Under the pieces are notes generated by a model. It saw nothing but the letters and a program-made list of their open reading frames with translations, was not told the origin of the DNA and did no database searches. A program made the translations under genes and the position numbers. Shown here piece after piece: positions 14,386-27,736 of a stretch of DNA of 64,000 nucleotides (within the stretch, counting starts at the first letter, position 1; every line of letters starts with the position of its first letter). The DNA is from Cyanoderma ruficeps (Eukaryota > Chordata > Aves > Passeriformes > Timaliidae), in NCBI GenBank assembly GCA_008694505.1, contig VZDJ01000041.1, positions 4,172,417-4,236,416 on the forward strand. The letters run 5' to 3'.

Positions 14386-15020
14386 AGAATCATAGAATGG
14401 TTTGGGTTGGAAGGGACCTTAAGGATCATCAAGTTCCAACCCATCTGCCATGGACAGGAGCACCTTGTACTACACCAGATTGCTCAAGGCCCCATCCCGC
14501 CTGGCCTTGAACACTTCCAAAGGTGGTCTGCAAGTTCTCTGGGCAACCAGTTTCAGTTCCTCACCACCCTTATAGTAAAGAATTTCTTTGGACTGTTTAA
14601 ATCTACTGTCCTTCAGCTATAAGGCCATCCACCCTTGTCCTATCAATACATGCCACTGTTAAAAGTCCCTCTCCAGCTCTCTTATAGGCCCCTTTTAGGT
14701 ATTGGAAGATGCTAAAAGGCCTCTCCAGAGCCTTCTCTTCTCTCAGGTTTTCCTTGTAGGAGAGGCCTCTGGTCATCTTGGTGACCCTCCAATAGGTCCA
14801 CATCTTCCTTGTGGTAGAGGCCTCAGAGCTGGATGCAGCACTCCAGGTGAGGTCTCACTAGAGCAGAGCAGAAGGGAAGAATCCCTTGCCTTGCCTTGCT
14901 GGCCAGGCTGCCTTGGATACATCTCATGGTACAGTTGGCTTTCTGGGTTGCAAGTGCACACTGGCAAGACTCATTGAGCCTCTAATTCACACACACTTCC
15001 AAGTCCTTCTCTTCATGGCT
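14386..15020 (-). mobile_element. CR1 LINE, 5'-truncated copy, antisense
   Basis: It opens with 'agaatcatagaatggtttgg' and 'gttggaagggaccttaagga', the reverse complement of a CR1 3' end. It continues through 'caaggccccatcccgcctgg', 'cagcactccaggtgaggtct' and 'ggttgcaagtgcacactggc', ending near 'ttccaagtccttct'. About 635 bp are present. The orientation is opposite to the copies at 9.4 and 17.3 kb. Reading frames inside it (14407-14977, both strands) belong to the repeat. The right boundary is approximate. Confidence 0.95.
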
Positions 15021-17304
15021 GCTTTCAAAACAACTTCTCAGAATTTATGAAAGGATTTTTGTAAACATTCATTATCTTTCTGTATCATGACATTGCTTTA
15101 GTTCTGTGGTGAATTTTATTTCCATATTAATTAAAAAACCTAAAAGTTGATGTCTTACAATCTGTAGTCACCATAGCAGCATAGTGAAAGAATCTGAACT
15201 GTAGAGACAATAACAATCATTTTGAAGAGCTAGGAACCCCCCAGAGTGTATCTAAAGCTTGTCTAAATACCCTGGTAAAAATATCTTTAAAAAGTGTTCC
15301 GTATAACCTGTGCTAGGGACATAGTGGGTTCAGAGATGGACCTTGGAGAAACATTGTTGTAAGTTTCAGCAGTGGTGTGGAATAAAAGATACAAATATCC
15401 AAATAAATTTAGAGCACTGAGATTGTCCCAATTGTTTGAAATGACAAGAATAATGGTAATTCCTAAAAAGAGTCCATGAGATTAATTCAGACAACTGATA
15501 ACCGACTGTAGTATTTTTAAGTGAAATTTTGAAATGTAATAATTTTAAAGTTAGAAGATCTGGGAATAGAACCTCAGATTTGTGCTCAATTCAAGTAAAT
15601 TTGGTCAAAGGATATGGCTTGTTCCAGTGAGTCATTCTGATGCAAGAAATGGTAATGCCTAAAGGATTACTGTTAGAGATAGTACATGAACCATGTTAGG
15701 AAGAAAAAGATGAGTTCATTTTGCTGTATGAATATACAATATACCTTTAGGTGGCCTATTGGTTGGACTGCCATCCAACAGTTTATTTCATATGATTAAT
15801 ATCAGAAATGGCAGTTAGGAGAGTGCATGTCAACAGTTCAACAGGAGGAAGCATGCGCAGTCCAGTAGACAGAAAATTCAGTTTTTTATTTCCCTACTGC
15901 ATGGTTGCTATGACCTGGCCTTCCTAAAAACTACTATTTCTTTATAAGTAGCAAGGTTTGCTTACTGTTACCAAACACGAGCATGAAATTTTCTAACTGT
16001 GCATGTATATCTTGTTTCTCTGTGAAGAAAACCTATAGTTTACTTCAGTAAACAGTAGTAGTGCCTCTACTGATGGGAGCCTCTGCCATTCTGGTTTACC
16101 ATTCAGCTGATGAGAAGTTTCACTCTCAAGTCTTGTTACAAAAGTGTATTAAAAAGATTAGAGTCCAGGGAGGTGAAAAAAATTAAGGCTCACTTCATGG
16201 CAACCGTCTGGTAGATTTTTATTCTTAAATTTTCATCAGAATGTAAGAGTGAAATAATTGCATAACTAGAATCGTAAAGGTTTGGGGGGTTTAGTTAAGA
16301 AACCTTCTTTAAGTGCAGGTGTCATTAGTCTTCTGTAATAAAAACACTCAGCTTGTTTTATTTACTTTGAAGATAGACGTGGTTACCATGTGTTGTGCTG
16401 AAACTGTATTCAAGATGCACAATTTAAATTTTAGCATGGTTGTACCTGATTATTTTGTGCTTTACTAATGAGACACATAGCTGGTCCTTTTGAAGGCCTT
16501 TTCTTCGGTTCCCTTTTATTAAATAGTAATGTAGACTAATTTTAAAGAAAGTAAAGCTATAAATCTGAATTACAAGTACTGCAAATGAAAACTGGAAGCT
16601 TGTTGGACTGTTTAATTTCAGGCTTATGGATCCTAGTTACTTAAAGGGAATAAACGGCAGTGGGAAGATTTCTGGTTACTCTTCAGCATGCTTTGGTATG
16701 TTGAAAGGCAGCATACCTGGGTGGCAATGCAAATACAAGCTTCCCTCAGAATGAATGTGATATTATTTTAAAGAATATTTTGGCAAAAGGGTACTGTTTT
16801 CCAAGGCTGTTGAACTGTGTAATTCAAGATCAGCTCAAGTACTTGACATAGAAACAGTAGTCTGGTGAAAGAGTATCATGTTCTAAACTTTGAAAGAAAC
16901 AGACCTTCTGTTATATCAGTCAAAACATGATCTTTTACTCTGTGAGAGGACAGATCACATCGGTTGGACTTGGTATATTGAGGGTAAATACTGCATATTT
17001 AAGGATTGAATATAGGGGGGAAAAAACCAACAAGGTTGTTCCAAAGGAGGATAAGGAACAAAGAATCAAGTAGATTTAAGAAAAATAAATTACTAAGGTA
17101 ACATCTGTTGCTCTTAAACTTGGTTTATTAGTTTTGAATGTTAGTGCTGCTTTGGCATGGGTTGTCTTTGTGTCTCTTCATCCCACCACATAGATTCCAG
17201 AAAGAATTATGAGAGCAAAGTTGCTGAAGGAATGTACTAGAGAGAGGGAGGAAGGAATTGGTCATCTCTCTTTGTAGAGGGATGGTGATCCAAATTGTAC
17301 TTGG

Positions 17305-17560
17305 GCTGGTTGTGATAGGACGAGTAATGGTTTTAAACTAAAAGAAAGTAGATTCAGACTATTTGTTTATGCTGGGAGTGGTTAAACACTGGAACAGTTT
17401 GCCCAGGAGGTGGTAGATGCTCCATCCCTGGAAATGCACAGTCAGTTTGGTCAGGGCTCTGAGCAGCTTGGTCTAGTTGAAGATGTCTCTGTTCATTGCA
17501 GGGATATTAGACTGGGTGACCTTTGAGGGTCTCTTCCAACCCAAGGCACTCTGTGATTTT
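17305..17560 (+). mobile_element. CR1 LINE, short 3' fragment
   Basis: The fragment contains 'gtgataggacgagtaatgg', 'ttttaaactaaaagaaagta', 'cactggaacagtttgcccag', 'gctctgagcagcttggtcta' and 'ctcttccaacccaaggcact', followed by a decayed tail (ctgtgatttt). It is a sense-oriented CR1 3' end, more diverged than the copy at 9.4 kb. The left boundary is uncertain, since the purine-rich DNA before it is not clearly CR1. Confidence 0.9.
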
Positions 17561-20500
17561 CTCTCAGCTGGACTAGTTTGAGAGTTGTGTCATCTGGTGA
17601 TGTTGTAATAACCGGGTTCTATTTTTCTCCCCTGGAATTGTACAGCAAAACTGCTTCAGTACTTCTCTAACTGAAAAACTTATTTTCAGTATTGATCTTT
17701 ATTAGAGCATAATATTATGTGATGCTGAAATAAGACTCTGTAGGGAATTGGAGTCTATATAGAGGCAAAAATTTAAATTTACCTTTTCATAAAACATTTT
17801 TTGTTGGTGAGACAAATCTTAGCGCTTGGAAGCTTTATCCAGATCATTGACAGTTACAGCAGTATCAGCCTCTGCAATGCAATTAACACCCAGAATGGAA
17901 AGTAGTTTGTTGTTCAAGGGTTTGGCTCGCTGTTCTTGCCAGGATGAGATTGTGTAAGCATTAGGCTCTAATAGCAGAAGAATAATATTGTTTATAGTTT
18001 GGAAGAAATTATTTTGAAGATAAATAAAGAGTATCACTTATTTTTTCTGCCTGATAAACAAAACAGGGCAAATGTGTCTGCCCAGCACAAGTATATATTT
18101 GGAAACAGTATTCTCTACATCCTGTTTGATTCTTTAACTGTTTCTTTACAGAAATTTTGTAGTAAAATATCCATCTGTCCTTACTCTGACTTCAAAATGT
18201 ACCTTGCAGGAGGATCCTGCAGAAATTCTGCCTTTTGTTGATGGTGTCAGTGTTGCTTGCCTGGCATGAGTCACAGTTACTTTACCTTTTTATAGTTCTA
18301 TTTAAAATAAATTTGAAGACTACATGTCTTTCAGGTTGTGTTTCCTAATTAGTTATGTCTGGTTTAATATTATTGACTGATAGTAATACTTGTTACTTTC
18401 CAAGGTTTGCTATATACTATTGCTTTCTTACTGGCCTGACATTTACTTGCAGATACACAAGTTTTCTTTTTTAGTAGTTGCTGTTTGTCTCCTCTAGTGA
18501 GTCAAGATGAAGTCTTGTCACTGACTCAGTTCCATATAACCTTTTGTTGTTGTTTCTTAATCTTTCTCTGGCCTGTGTTCAAGGTCCAGAAAACTTGCTT
18601 GGATACCTTCAGGTAGGGAATTGTTTATGCTAAAAGGAGGTAGTGTGAAGTAAGTGTCCTTTGATGCGTTAGACTGTTTGCTCAGTCTGGAAGGGGAGTG
18701 GCCTCTCAAACTGATTAACCCGAGTCACCCAGATTACGTACTGGTAACTTCATTGTTCTGCTTGGTTTCGGAATCTGGGAACCTTTGTCTGGGCAGCCTC
18801 AGTTGCTTGGAGGAAGAGCAATATGTAAGATTGTGTGTAAAAGACGTGCAGGAAAGACTGATCTGCTCAGGCACAGAAAAGGAGCATCGAGTGATACCGA
18901 AAGATCTTCAGTCTTCATATCTGTTAGTCTCCATGGAGGGTTCTTGTTCTTGAGCCAATGCTGACAGTTCTGAGAGTTTGATGTATGGCAGTTGCCTTAT
19001 TTTGTATGTTTAAATAAAGTTGTACCTTTTTTTCTCTTTTCCCTGGCTTCTTGAACCCTGAAAAATACCTGTTGTGAGGCTGTCACCTGTTGAGACTTAA
19101 TTTGTGAGCAGGATATTGGTGCAAGAGTAAGACAGAGGAGTCTGCATGTAGTTATTGTGATGGGAATTGTAGTGGCCAGAAGCTGTTGCTGTGGAAGAAG
19201 GTACTTGTGCTTTATTTTCTATACATTTGTTATTTTCCCGTCACCTTCCCTTAACAGCATTTGTTGTTATCCTTTATTTTGTTCATAGATTGCTTTTATT
19301 TCAGATCCCAGGTTTTGTTTAGCTAAGCTAAATAGGCTTTTGGCAAAACTGCAGCTCTTCAGGCTATTTTTCTGGTATACTATCATAGTGCTCCCTGTAA
19401 GGACAGTCTTACCTTGGATTTGATGTGTACTAATGATCAGTACTCTGCTTCTGTGGAGGTACTAAATTGGCTTAAGCAGCTTCATGCTTTCCTCTCTGCC
19501 TTGTAGGGCATACTGCCACCACCTTGTTGCCAACACAGCTATTTGCAAAGCTGCTTGGCAAAACGTATGTTAAAACTCTTCTTTCTTTCCCAGGTTGTCA
19601 GCTAAATAATCATTTGCATTAGGAATGGTGTCTTGCGTGTTTAGTATCCTTGGCAATGAATACTGAAACGATCCATGTGTGCATATTTGGTTGACAATTA
19701 AATGGCAGCATGAACACTTCAGGCAACATTTGTCTGAATGCTGTAACAGAACAAATTGGTGCTATGCTGGGACAATCTTGACTGCTATGTAAAAATTAAT
19801 GCAGCAGGAAAATAGTGTAATGGACTTACTGTTCAGAGATTTTCTGTTACTGAGGAATCTCTGAAGTTGTACTGATGACAGGATTGGAGAAGGGAAGAAA
19901 AGACAATAATTTGTAAGTTTTTAAAAAATACCAATTTGGAGAAGTTTATAAGTTTAGGTAGAAGATGTTCAGGAATTCAAACAAATTTTTGAACCATAAT
20001 TCCAAGATTATTTATTGTAAGAATGAGTTTATTTACTGCTCTTTTGGAATTGCCTTCGAAATACCTCAGTGGAGCTCTTAAACTTACTCAGCTTGACTCT
20101 TAAGAAACTGCTTTAGGCTGTTGTTTCTGTCAGTAGTTGCTTTCTTAGTTGTAGCCAAGGTATTCTATCTCTCTGTTATTTCAGGAATAGTAGTTATACC
20201 ATTGACATTATTATTATCAGAAATCTCTAGAAAAACACAGAATACAGAAGGGACTGATAAATCTTGGGCATTAAATGTTTCAAAAATAACAGCTTTGTCA
20301 TACCATTTTTTTCCTAATGTCTTGTTTTGTGTCTCTATGTAATGCCTTCAGTGTATCAGATGTGTGTGGCCTGTTAATTGTTAGAAAAATATGCATATAT
20401 GTCATCAGTACTGTGGAATGTATTCTGTACGATGATGCTTATTGGTCTCTTAATTCACTAAGTGAAAACTCTTCTTGTATTGTTATATCATTCTTCCTTA

Positions 20501-22367
20501 AGGAAAAAAATCAAAAACAAACTGTCAATTACTATGAAAGGGTTTGTTTTTCCTGGCTTATTCTTTTGGGTTTTATTTTTGTCTTCTGGATGTACATAGA
20601 AGTGTAATAGAAGGGCATCCATAACTGTATGTTTTTAAACTGTTCATGGCTCTTTGATATTATTCTTAGGCACAGAGCTGTACATCCAGTAATTATGAAA
20701 GGGTTTGATTTTACACTTGCCTGATTTGCTTTACTGTCAGGACTCTCTGGGTTGCTTGATGGGGCTTTTTTTCTGTTCACACTATAGAGAACATGTATAG
20801 AGATTCAACAAGTAATAAAGCAAAAATGTGACATTTGGAGAAAAAAATTACGAGCTAGAAAACTATTTTTTTATAACAACCTTCATTTTGTGTGCACTGT
20901 TAACAATTACAGGTTTTTTCTCCTGGGATGAGTTATCACTTGGTGGTTAATTTTCAGGCAGGCCATCATGACGTTTCCCCAAAACCTTCCCCAGTGCAAT
21001 TAATTTCTGTTCTAAGAGAAAAAGGCCAAACTGTTTTTTTGTCTTGGTTAGAAACCTGTAGCCTTGTTCTTTGTTCATCCAAACAGATGTGTCTTTAGTT
21101 TTTATCTCAATTCATATTACTCTGATATCTTTGTCTCTTAGCACTTGATTCAGGAACATTGAAATAAGTTGAAAGCTTTTCATTACCTTAGATCTCAGGC
21201 TGTAAACAAAACTTTTTTGTTAGTACAATAAGAAGCAAATGTTGAAGGGTCTGGTGCGGGAGTTAGCTTAGCGGACAACAGGTGATTCCGGGCTGAGAGC
21301 TACTGGAGTTTGGGAGAAAGTTCTTTGGTATGAGATTGTTTGATTTGGTGCCTGAACTGTGATTGGAAAAAAAAAAACAAAACCTGAAGCTGTGCCTTAT
21401 GGTTTGACAGAATTTTTCAGGCTCACAAAATGATGCTTTTTCAGTCTTAGCACCAATATTGTCTTCTTGGACCTAGAAGGAATTTTCTGCCCAGTGTTCT
21501 TCCAAAGACTTGCTTGTTTGCAAGACTGAGGAAGATTATCTCAGAAGTGATAGTGCAACATTGTAAATCTATTGCTAAAATAATCTGAGTATTAGAGTGC
21601 AGCAAACTTTATGTGCACAACTCTTTTTTAAAAATATTTTTTCCTGAATGGTCTATTAAGACTTTATGATTATTAATCAAAGCTCAAAAAATTACAGACA
21701 TTGCTTTTGGTTTCCAGTGCTCATTACATCTTTCAAGATCTGAAGTTCTGTGACTGTCTGGTAGTATTTATGCTACATTCTTGTAACCTTTTCGTTTTTG
21801 CCTTCCCCTTCAATAGAAAAGAGGCTTTTGGTTTATGGGTCTGACAGCAAGCGTAGAAGCTTTGCCAGTCAGCTCATTTGTTTTCTTGGCTTAAATGTCA
21901 GCCAATTTAACCAGACTCATACTGTGTTTTTTCACTTAGCAGTTGAGAGAACAGGGCCTTTGATAATTAACATGGAGTTTTTAATCAGTACGACATATCT
22001 AATCCAGGAAGATCTATCAAATAGTACATCTCTCTTGATTTTGCTGTTTGATATTGCTTGAATCTACGTGGGTGCAAATACGTCTACATTTTAAAGAATG
22101 TAAACTTGCTGTGGTTACCTAAATAAAGCTTTTTGAGTCAAGAGAAAGAAGATAAGCATAGGATATGAAAAAAAGGACTGCAAAATTTGGTCTTTTGGAC
22201 AAATTTTGTGTTTTTCAATATTCTAAATTCCATACCAGTAGCATAGCTAAATATGCCTGTAGTAATGTTGAATATATGTATTTTTACTTAAAAGATTAAT
22301 TTAAAAAAACACCACAACCCTTTGTACTAATTTATGTCCTTCGTTATTCTTTAAAGGCAAAGGAATT

Positions 22368-22389
22368 GGGGGGGAGGGGAAGGGGGGGG
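22368..22389 (+). other. G-run cluster, candidate G-quadruplex
   Basis: Runs of 7, 4 and 8 G are separated by A and AA. The long runs can each supply more than one G-triplet, so four tracts with very short loops are available on the + strand, and therefore in the CDK17 pre-mRNA. It sits in intron 1, about 5.2 kb before the ATG exon. Confidence 0.6.
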
Positions 22390-25300
22390 TGAATATAAGA
22401 AAAAGTATTCATAGTCAAAATTAAATTAGGACAGGGTAATTTCCAGATATTTCCTCTCTTTGGAGTGGTTCTCCTAGTTGATGATCTAGATCAGGAGCTG
22501 AATATAGATGCTCTCATTCACTTAGGGAGGAGCCTATTTGCCTATATTAACTAGTAAAACTATCCTCAGATAAGAAGTTAACCTTTGTAAATATATTTGT
22601 ACCTCCAATTTTGAGTAATTGTTTGGCTGTGATTCTCTAAAATACATTAGAAAGGGATTCACTGAGAAAATTTAGTTCCATACTGAATATTTTTTCATAA
22701 AGGAAAAAGCTGTGAGGGTCCTTTTGCCCTTTTTGCTCTGGGGAGGTCAGGCTAAGCTGAGGTATTTGACTTCACAGTTTTGTTTCATCAGTAACAAAGG
22801 CCTTGTTTGTCAGGTGTCGCTTGTATCTGTAGAACAGCAGTTCTTTAACCCAATGCAGCATAAAGCTAGTAATTTTTTAAGTAGCTGTGCTCCTGACAAG
22901 AGAGGCTAGTTGACCAGTCTTGCATTACTTCCAAAGGCCAAGTAAAAATTTTTCCTTCCAAGGAAAAATGCAGTAGAAATTTTTTTTCACTGGTGTGAAC
23001 AAATGTGTATTGAGACAAATAAAAAGAACAGATGCAAAGACTAAAATTCTGCATTTGTAATCCATTCTTGTAGAGTAGAATTGTGATTGTGAGGAGGTAC
23101 ATCAGTACTATATGTGAATATTATGAGTGCTCAAACTGGTTGTTAGTTATCTTAAATAAATTATCCATATATTTCTCATTACTGTAATTAATAGTTTGCT
23201 CTGCATTTGATGTGCAGCATGCTGATGTCAATGGTTGTGTTTATTTTTTAAATTCGGGTAGATTGAGAACAGTTTAACATAGAGGAAATCTGATTTTCTT
23301 TTTGGAATGAGGGGACAATATCCTTGATAGGTGTTTCCAGTTTCTGTTTGTAATTAATACTGTTTGCAGCACTCTTCAGTTTTTCAGGCCTCTCTTTCTG
23401 AGACAAGGAGTTCATATAGAGTGCTGTTACCTGTTTTCTCTGATGTCTTGTGCCTGGGCTTTAGTTTGCTAACCCATCTTTAAGGGCCATGCTGCATCCA
23501 TGCTGTTGCTCATGCTGTTACATGGGGTTTCTGATCTTCTCCTTTCCTCCCACTTCAGCTGTTGTCTTACAGGTGAGTTTTCCTGAACAAGAACTGCCTT
23601 TAGATGTTTGAAAAGTACCTACTGCCTTGTAAAGCAGCCTGTAAAAACTGTCTGTTTGCAACTTCAGTGTCTATCTAAGTGGAAAAGGAATTTTAAAATG
23701 CTTAATCTCTATGTAGATGGACCTTAATGCAATATAACTTGGGGAAACAGAAGAGTCAGCACTTAGACTGATCCAAAGCTAATTGAAGTTGAAGGACAGG
23801 TTCCCTTTGACTTCAAAGGGCATTGAATCAGCAAAATCTTAGTGAGCTTTTGGTATTTGTGACCCTCGTGAAATAAACTGACTAAAATCTAAATAGCTTT
23901 ATTGGTTTTGAAAATTTTAACTGAATTTGTTTAAACTTTCAAGGATTAAGCACACATAGTAATTGTGTATGAGGATCTTAATGCCTTACTTTTTTAACTT
24001 CCCAGTTTTAACTTAACTGGGAAATTGAAGGAAGTGGAAGGGATTTTGAGATTGTTAGCCATTGGCAGTGTAAGACCTCTGTATTTTGGTGAATACATGA
24101 GTGCAGAATCTAGTGAGTTACTGCTTTGGAGTCAAAGTGTTTTCATGTCTATCTGCTGTACAGCCTGGGTGTTGTGAACATATGTATGTGCTAAATGAGA
24201 AGTGCTGTCGTTCAGGCATCTTGGGAAGGATTGGTGTGTGTCAGAGAAAGTGAACCAAAACATACCTGTTTAATCTTATCTGGATCATTTTAAAAAATGG
24301 AGTTTGTTTTTAGAACTGTATTACGAAGATCACTTTTAAAAGACGTTGTGTTCAAGACAGGAGTTTTAAGATTAGTGAAGTGAACTGAGTTAATGACAGT
24401 GAATGTTGAAAAATAAAAAGGTAGATTTTTAGCATTGTTTTCAAGGATTAATTTACATTACTTTGAAGGCCAAAAAGACTGGTTTTTCAGGGTTAGACTG
24501 CAGATTGTAAGAAGCAGCAGTTCCTTTAATACAGTGTTGCTTCCTTTATTTCATATCAGTATAAGGATTGAACAAATACGTCTCTGCCAGCTTTTGTAGA
24601 TTGTATAAGATAGTGTCATATCAGATTGCTTGTCCTCATTCTGTCTGCAGAAGACTAGAATTTGCATTAGTTGCATTCAAGTGTATGCATCTATCTACTG
24701 TGACATCTGAAATACTTGATTTGGGTATGACTTACTCAGAGTAGAGAAATTTACAGAATAGAATGTCAAGCCTGTGGGCTCTGTTCTAAAACTAAATATA
24801 AAAATAACTGTATTCTTCTCACAGTCATTAAGAATTTGGGCAAACATTGCTTCTACTTGTGTGTTACTAATCATTTTTGATTTAAACTAGATTTGCTGTT
24901 AAAGGGAGATGAGTATGCATCTGCTATTAACTGGTGAAGATGAGTATCAGACAATTTGGACTTCTCTGTGAAAGTGCTGTCATTTTAGAGAACCAGTGTT
25001 AGTTTTGGATTGTACAGATCATATTTTCAAAGCTCTGTTCACTGATGTCTTGTCTTAAACTTCCAAGATTGAGAAGGTTCTGCAACTTTGGCCATGAAAA
25101 TAAAGAAGTCAAAAGAGGACGTTTCTAAGTACTAGATACTAGTCACTAATTCTTCCTTTTTTTAGTTTTTCCTCCTTTACAATTCTGAACTAGCAAGAAT
25201 ACTAGTGCCTTAAGGAAGAAAAATTTGGTTTCATATTGGTGAGCATCTTTTCCTTTGAAAAGCTGACATACATTTCAGTAGAAAGAAACATTCTGTCACG

Positions 25301-26327
25301 TGTATTCCCACTTCTCGTTCCTTTTTACTGTTCAATTATTTGAAAATCAAGCCATGAATTAATTCCAAATGTTAGCAAAAATGGTACTTCATTACTCCAT
25401 TGAACCTTCCCGTAACTGGAGCAATGTTGTAGTTTTTGTTAAAAACACACTTTGGGGTATTTTTTATTAGCTTGAGATTTAGAATGTCTCCTGGATTTTC
25501 TAATCCATATATCTCTTAATTTATATGTAATGTTCTTCAGCAATGGACCTTCTTTTTGATTAAAAAATTATGTAGGCTTAAGTACTTGAAGGATCAAAAG
25601 TCAGAGACAGCCTGTTTCCCTTTAAAGGCACCTGTTTTTTCAGTTACTGCCAAAGTGGAAAATTGGAAAGAAACTGTTGTACTGTCAGGTAGGTTTAGGG
25701 CATTACATAGCTGAAAATTGCATGTATCCTTTTTTGAGAATAGTACATGTAGGAAGATGTATATCTCAAAAGACATCAGGGGAGACTTGAGTAAAAGTAC
25801 ACATAAATGATGCAGCCTTCCAAATTTTTTACACAATTGGCCTTTTTAGAGAAACATGGACAGGGTTTTTTTGGAAAAAGTTTGAATGCAGAAATAAAAT
25901 AGTTTCAAGTAAGATCTTTATAGCCTGGTCCTGAGCAGGAAGAGTAAATGCTCCCTTTGGAATGCTCTCTGAATGCAGTTTCTTAACAATGATAATATCC
26001 TACTTTTGAGTGAGAGAGAATAAAATTATTCATGCTAAGGTATGGCTTTATTGCACATACAGCAATGCATTAAAGGAGCAGTTTAGAAACTGCTGTCTTA
26101 GCTACATCTACAGCAGTATATTGTATTTCCTGTGTATCTGTACCCAGTGCCTGACTAATTCTGTTCTGTAGTAGCTGTGATTGTCTAAGATGTTAGTTAC
26201 CCTGTTTTGTAATCCACCTCTTTCCCTTGGATGCAGCTGTTGCTTTGCCAGTGATTTTACTGTTTGTCTCAGTTTTTGGAGCTCATATCCCGAAGCTCTT
26301 CTTTTACCCACCCCTAATCTGTTACTT

Positions 26328-26373
26328 ACTTGCAGTCCTAAACAATCTGTACTTGCAGTCCTAAACAATCTTG
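26328..26373. repeat. Tandem duplication, 23-bp unit, two copies
   Basis: 'acttgcagtcctaaacaatc' begins at 26328 and again at 26351, with 21 bp identical and a 1-bp length difference at the end of the second copy. It inflates the small reading frames on both strands around 26.1-26.4 kb. Confidence 0.85.
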
Positions 26374-27587
26374 TCTTGTGAAAGTTTAGCCTATGTATGC
26401 AATCTCTACCACCTGCAGCCACTTTCAAATTTGTCCTACCAATTTGTTCTCCTTTTTATTATGAAGCAGCTTAAAAAAGAGTAAGTTCCACAGTTGAAAT
26501 GTGCATACTTAAAGGGATGCTGTCGATATAGAAGTAGTCATATTCACAATTTGTTATTAAATGTGGATCTTTACCTTATTACTTCTTGTATTTCTCTGTT
26601 TAAATGAGAACATTGGGGAAAATTTGATTTTGTATGTGAATTATGAATTTTGGAAGGCAAAGAAGCTGATGGGGGAAGATGTATATGAGCATTTCAGACT
26701 TCAGTATGCTGTGCTTGTGTTGAACACTGCATGTGTGATTCTTGGAGGCTATGAGCAGATGAATAGGTTATTGAGAAATAACATTAAGGGTGAACGGTCT
26801 GTGTGGAGTAAGGGAAGACAGAACTGTGCTCCTCGGTATGCAAGGGCACACGTACAGCACACCACAAAGTTGACTTACCAGCTCAGACTTGTGGCAGCAT
26901 GCTTATTGACCTGGACCTTTGTTATTATCGTTCGTTTGCTTACAACTTTCCAGGAAGAAAGTGCCTTCTGCTTTGTTCCCAGTTCCACCCTGCTGCTTGA
27001 CTCTTGGTAGAAACATCTATTCTGGCCATTGTTACCAGGGCCTGGCTGTCCTATTTCCCCAGGTGGGGTGGTGTTTGAGAACTGCTTTTGTGTTTAAGAC
27101 TTTAAGCATTGTCCTCTTCTTCCATTTGTGAAAAGGGTAAAATATAGAGGAGTTTGGTAAGTTTTCGTCATAAAAAATTGGACTGAAAAAGAGAAAAGGT
27201 TACAATCTTGTTGTGCTTAGTGGGATTAGTGAAAGAGACTTTGGAGGGGGCCACAGATCACACACTCAGCAACTTTTCAGATGACTGTTTCCTTCATTCT
27301 TGGATTGTAAAATTGGTGATTAAGGTAGCTGTTTTTCTAAAAAAACAACAAAGTGAAAGTGTTTTTTTCCAAATATAGATAAAAATTGCAGAAGTATATG
27401 TGCATCAACCTCTCAAAGCATTCTTCTTCATTCCAGTAATCTTGCTTTAAGGATATTATTTAAAGTATAATTTACATATTGCCCAAGTTTTCTGTAAGCC
27501 TTCCTGCAATTTTATGTCAGTCAGTTAAACTTCATTTTCTGATTAACTTATTTTTTCTCACTTTTTGTTGTTTATTTTTGTTTTCAG

Positions 27588-27618
27588 GCTTCCTTAAGCC
27601 AGACTCAATATCGATAGA
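27588..27618 (+). other. CDK17: 5' UTR part of the CDK17 start-codon exon, with splice acceptor
   Basis: A pyrimidine-rich stretch (27551-27585) ends in 'ttttcag', giving an acceptor AG at 27586-27587. The exon then carries 31 untranslated bases before the ATG. An in-frame TAA at 27595-27597 closes the frame upstream, which fixes 27619 as the start. The context has A at -3, a favourable Kozak position. Confidence 0.85.
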
Positions 27619-27736
27619 ATGAAAAAATTTAAGAGAAGACTTTCCTTAACCTTGCGAGGAAGCCAGACTATTGATGAATCGCTGTCTGAGCTAGCAGAAC
27701 AAATGACAATTGAGGAAAACAGCAGCAAAGATAATG
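27619..27736 (+). CDS. CDK17: CDK17 (PCTAIRE-2 kinase), coding exon 1, residues 1-39
   Basis: This exon encodes the first 39 residues plus the first base of codon 40 of cyclin-dependent kinase 17, starting MKKFKRRLSLTLRG and ending EENSSKDN. I recognise it from the strongly conserved N-terminus of vertebrate PCTAIRE-2, and it fits the other two exons without frame conflict. The donor is G|GTAAGC at 27737, phase 1. The segment is basic at its start (KKFKRR) and holds an R-R-x-S site at Ser9 (RRLSL), a PKA-type consensus. CDK17 is a Ser/Thr kinase of the PCTAIRE group, expressed notably in post-mitotic neurons. Family members bind cyclin Y through sequences including the N-terminal extension. 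The related CDK16 and CDK18 have different N-termini. The ATG is fixed by an in-frame stop 24 bases upstream. Confidence 0.96.

Larger units (their letters stand above)
1..27587 (+). other. CDK17: Probable intron 1 of CDK17 (possibly with upstream flank)
   Basis: This is all sequence upstream of the acceptor AG at 27586-27587. It is AT-rich and dense in stop codons on both strands. I found no CpG island, TATA-plus-exon arrangement or recognised coding exon, so the noncoding first exon and promoter are probably to the left of the window. CDK17 is known to start translation in an internal exon, which fits a noncoding first exon elsewhere. Contents I can name are CR1 copies at 9.4, 14.4 and 17.3 kb, small tandem duplications, an inverted repeat pair at 3.3/3.6 kb and a G-run cluster at 22.37 kb. 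The rest shows nothing I recognise. I cannot exclude that its left part lies outside the transcript. Confidence 0.6.

Noticed and set aside
14407..14977. Frames on both strands at 14.4-15.0 kb
   Set aside because: Entirely inside an antisense CR1 fragment.
21240..21310. Slightly GC-rich patch considered as a promoter, first exon or tRNA
   Set aside because: Few CpGs, no TATA or donor arrangement, and no tRNA A/B boxes or cloverleaf.
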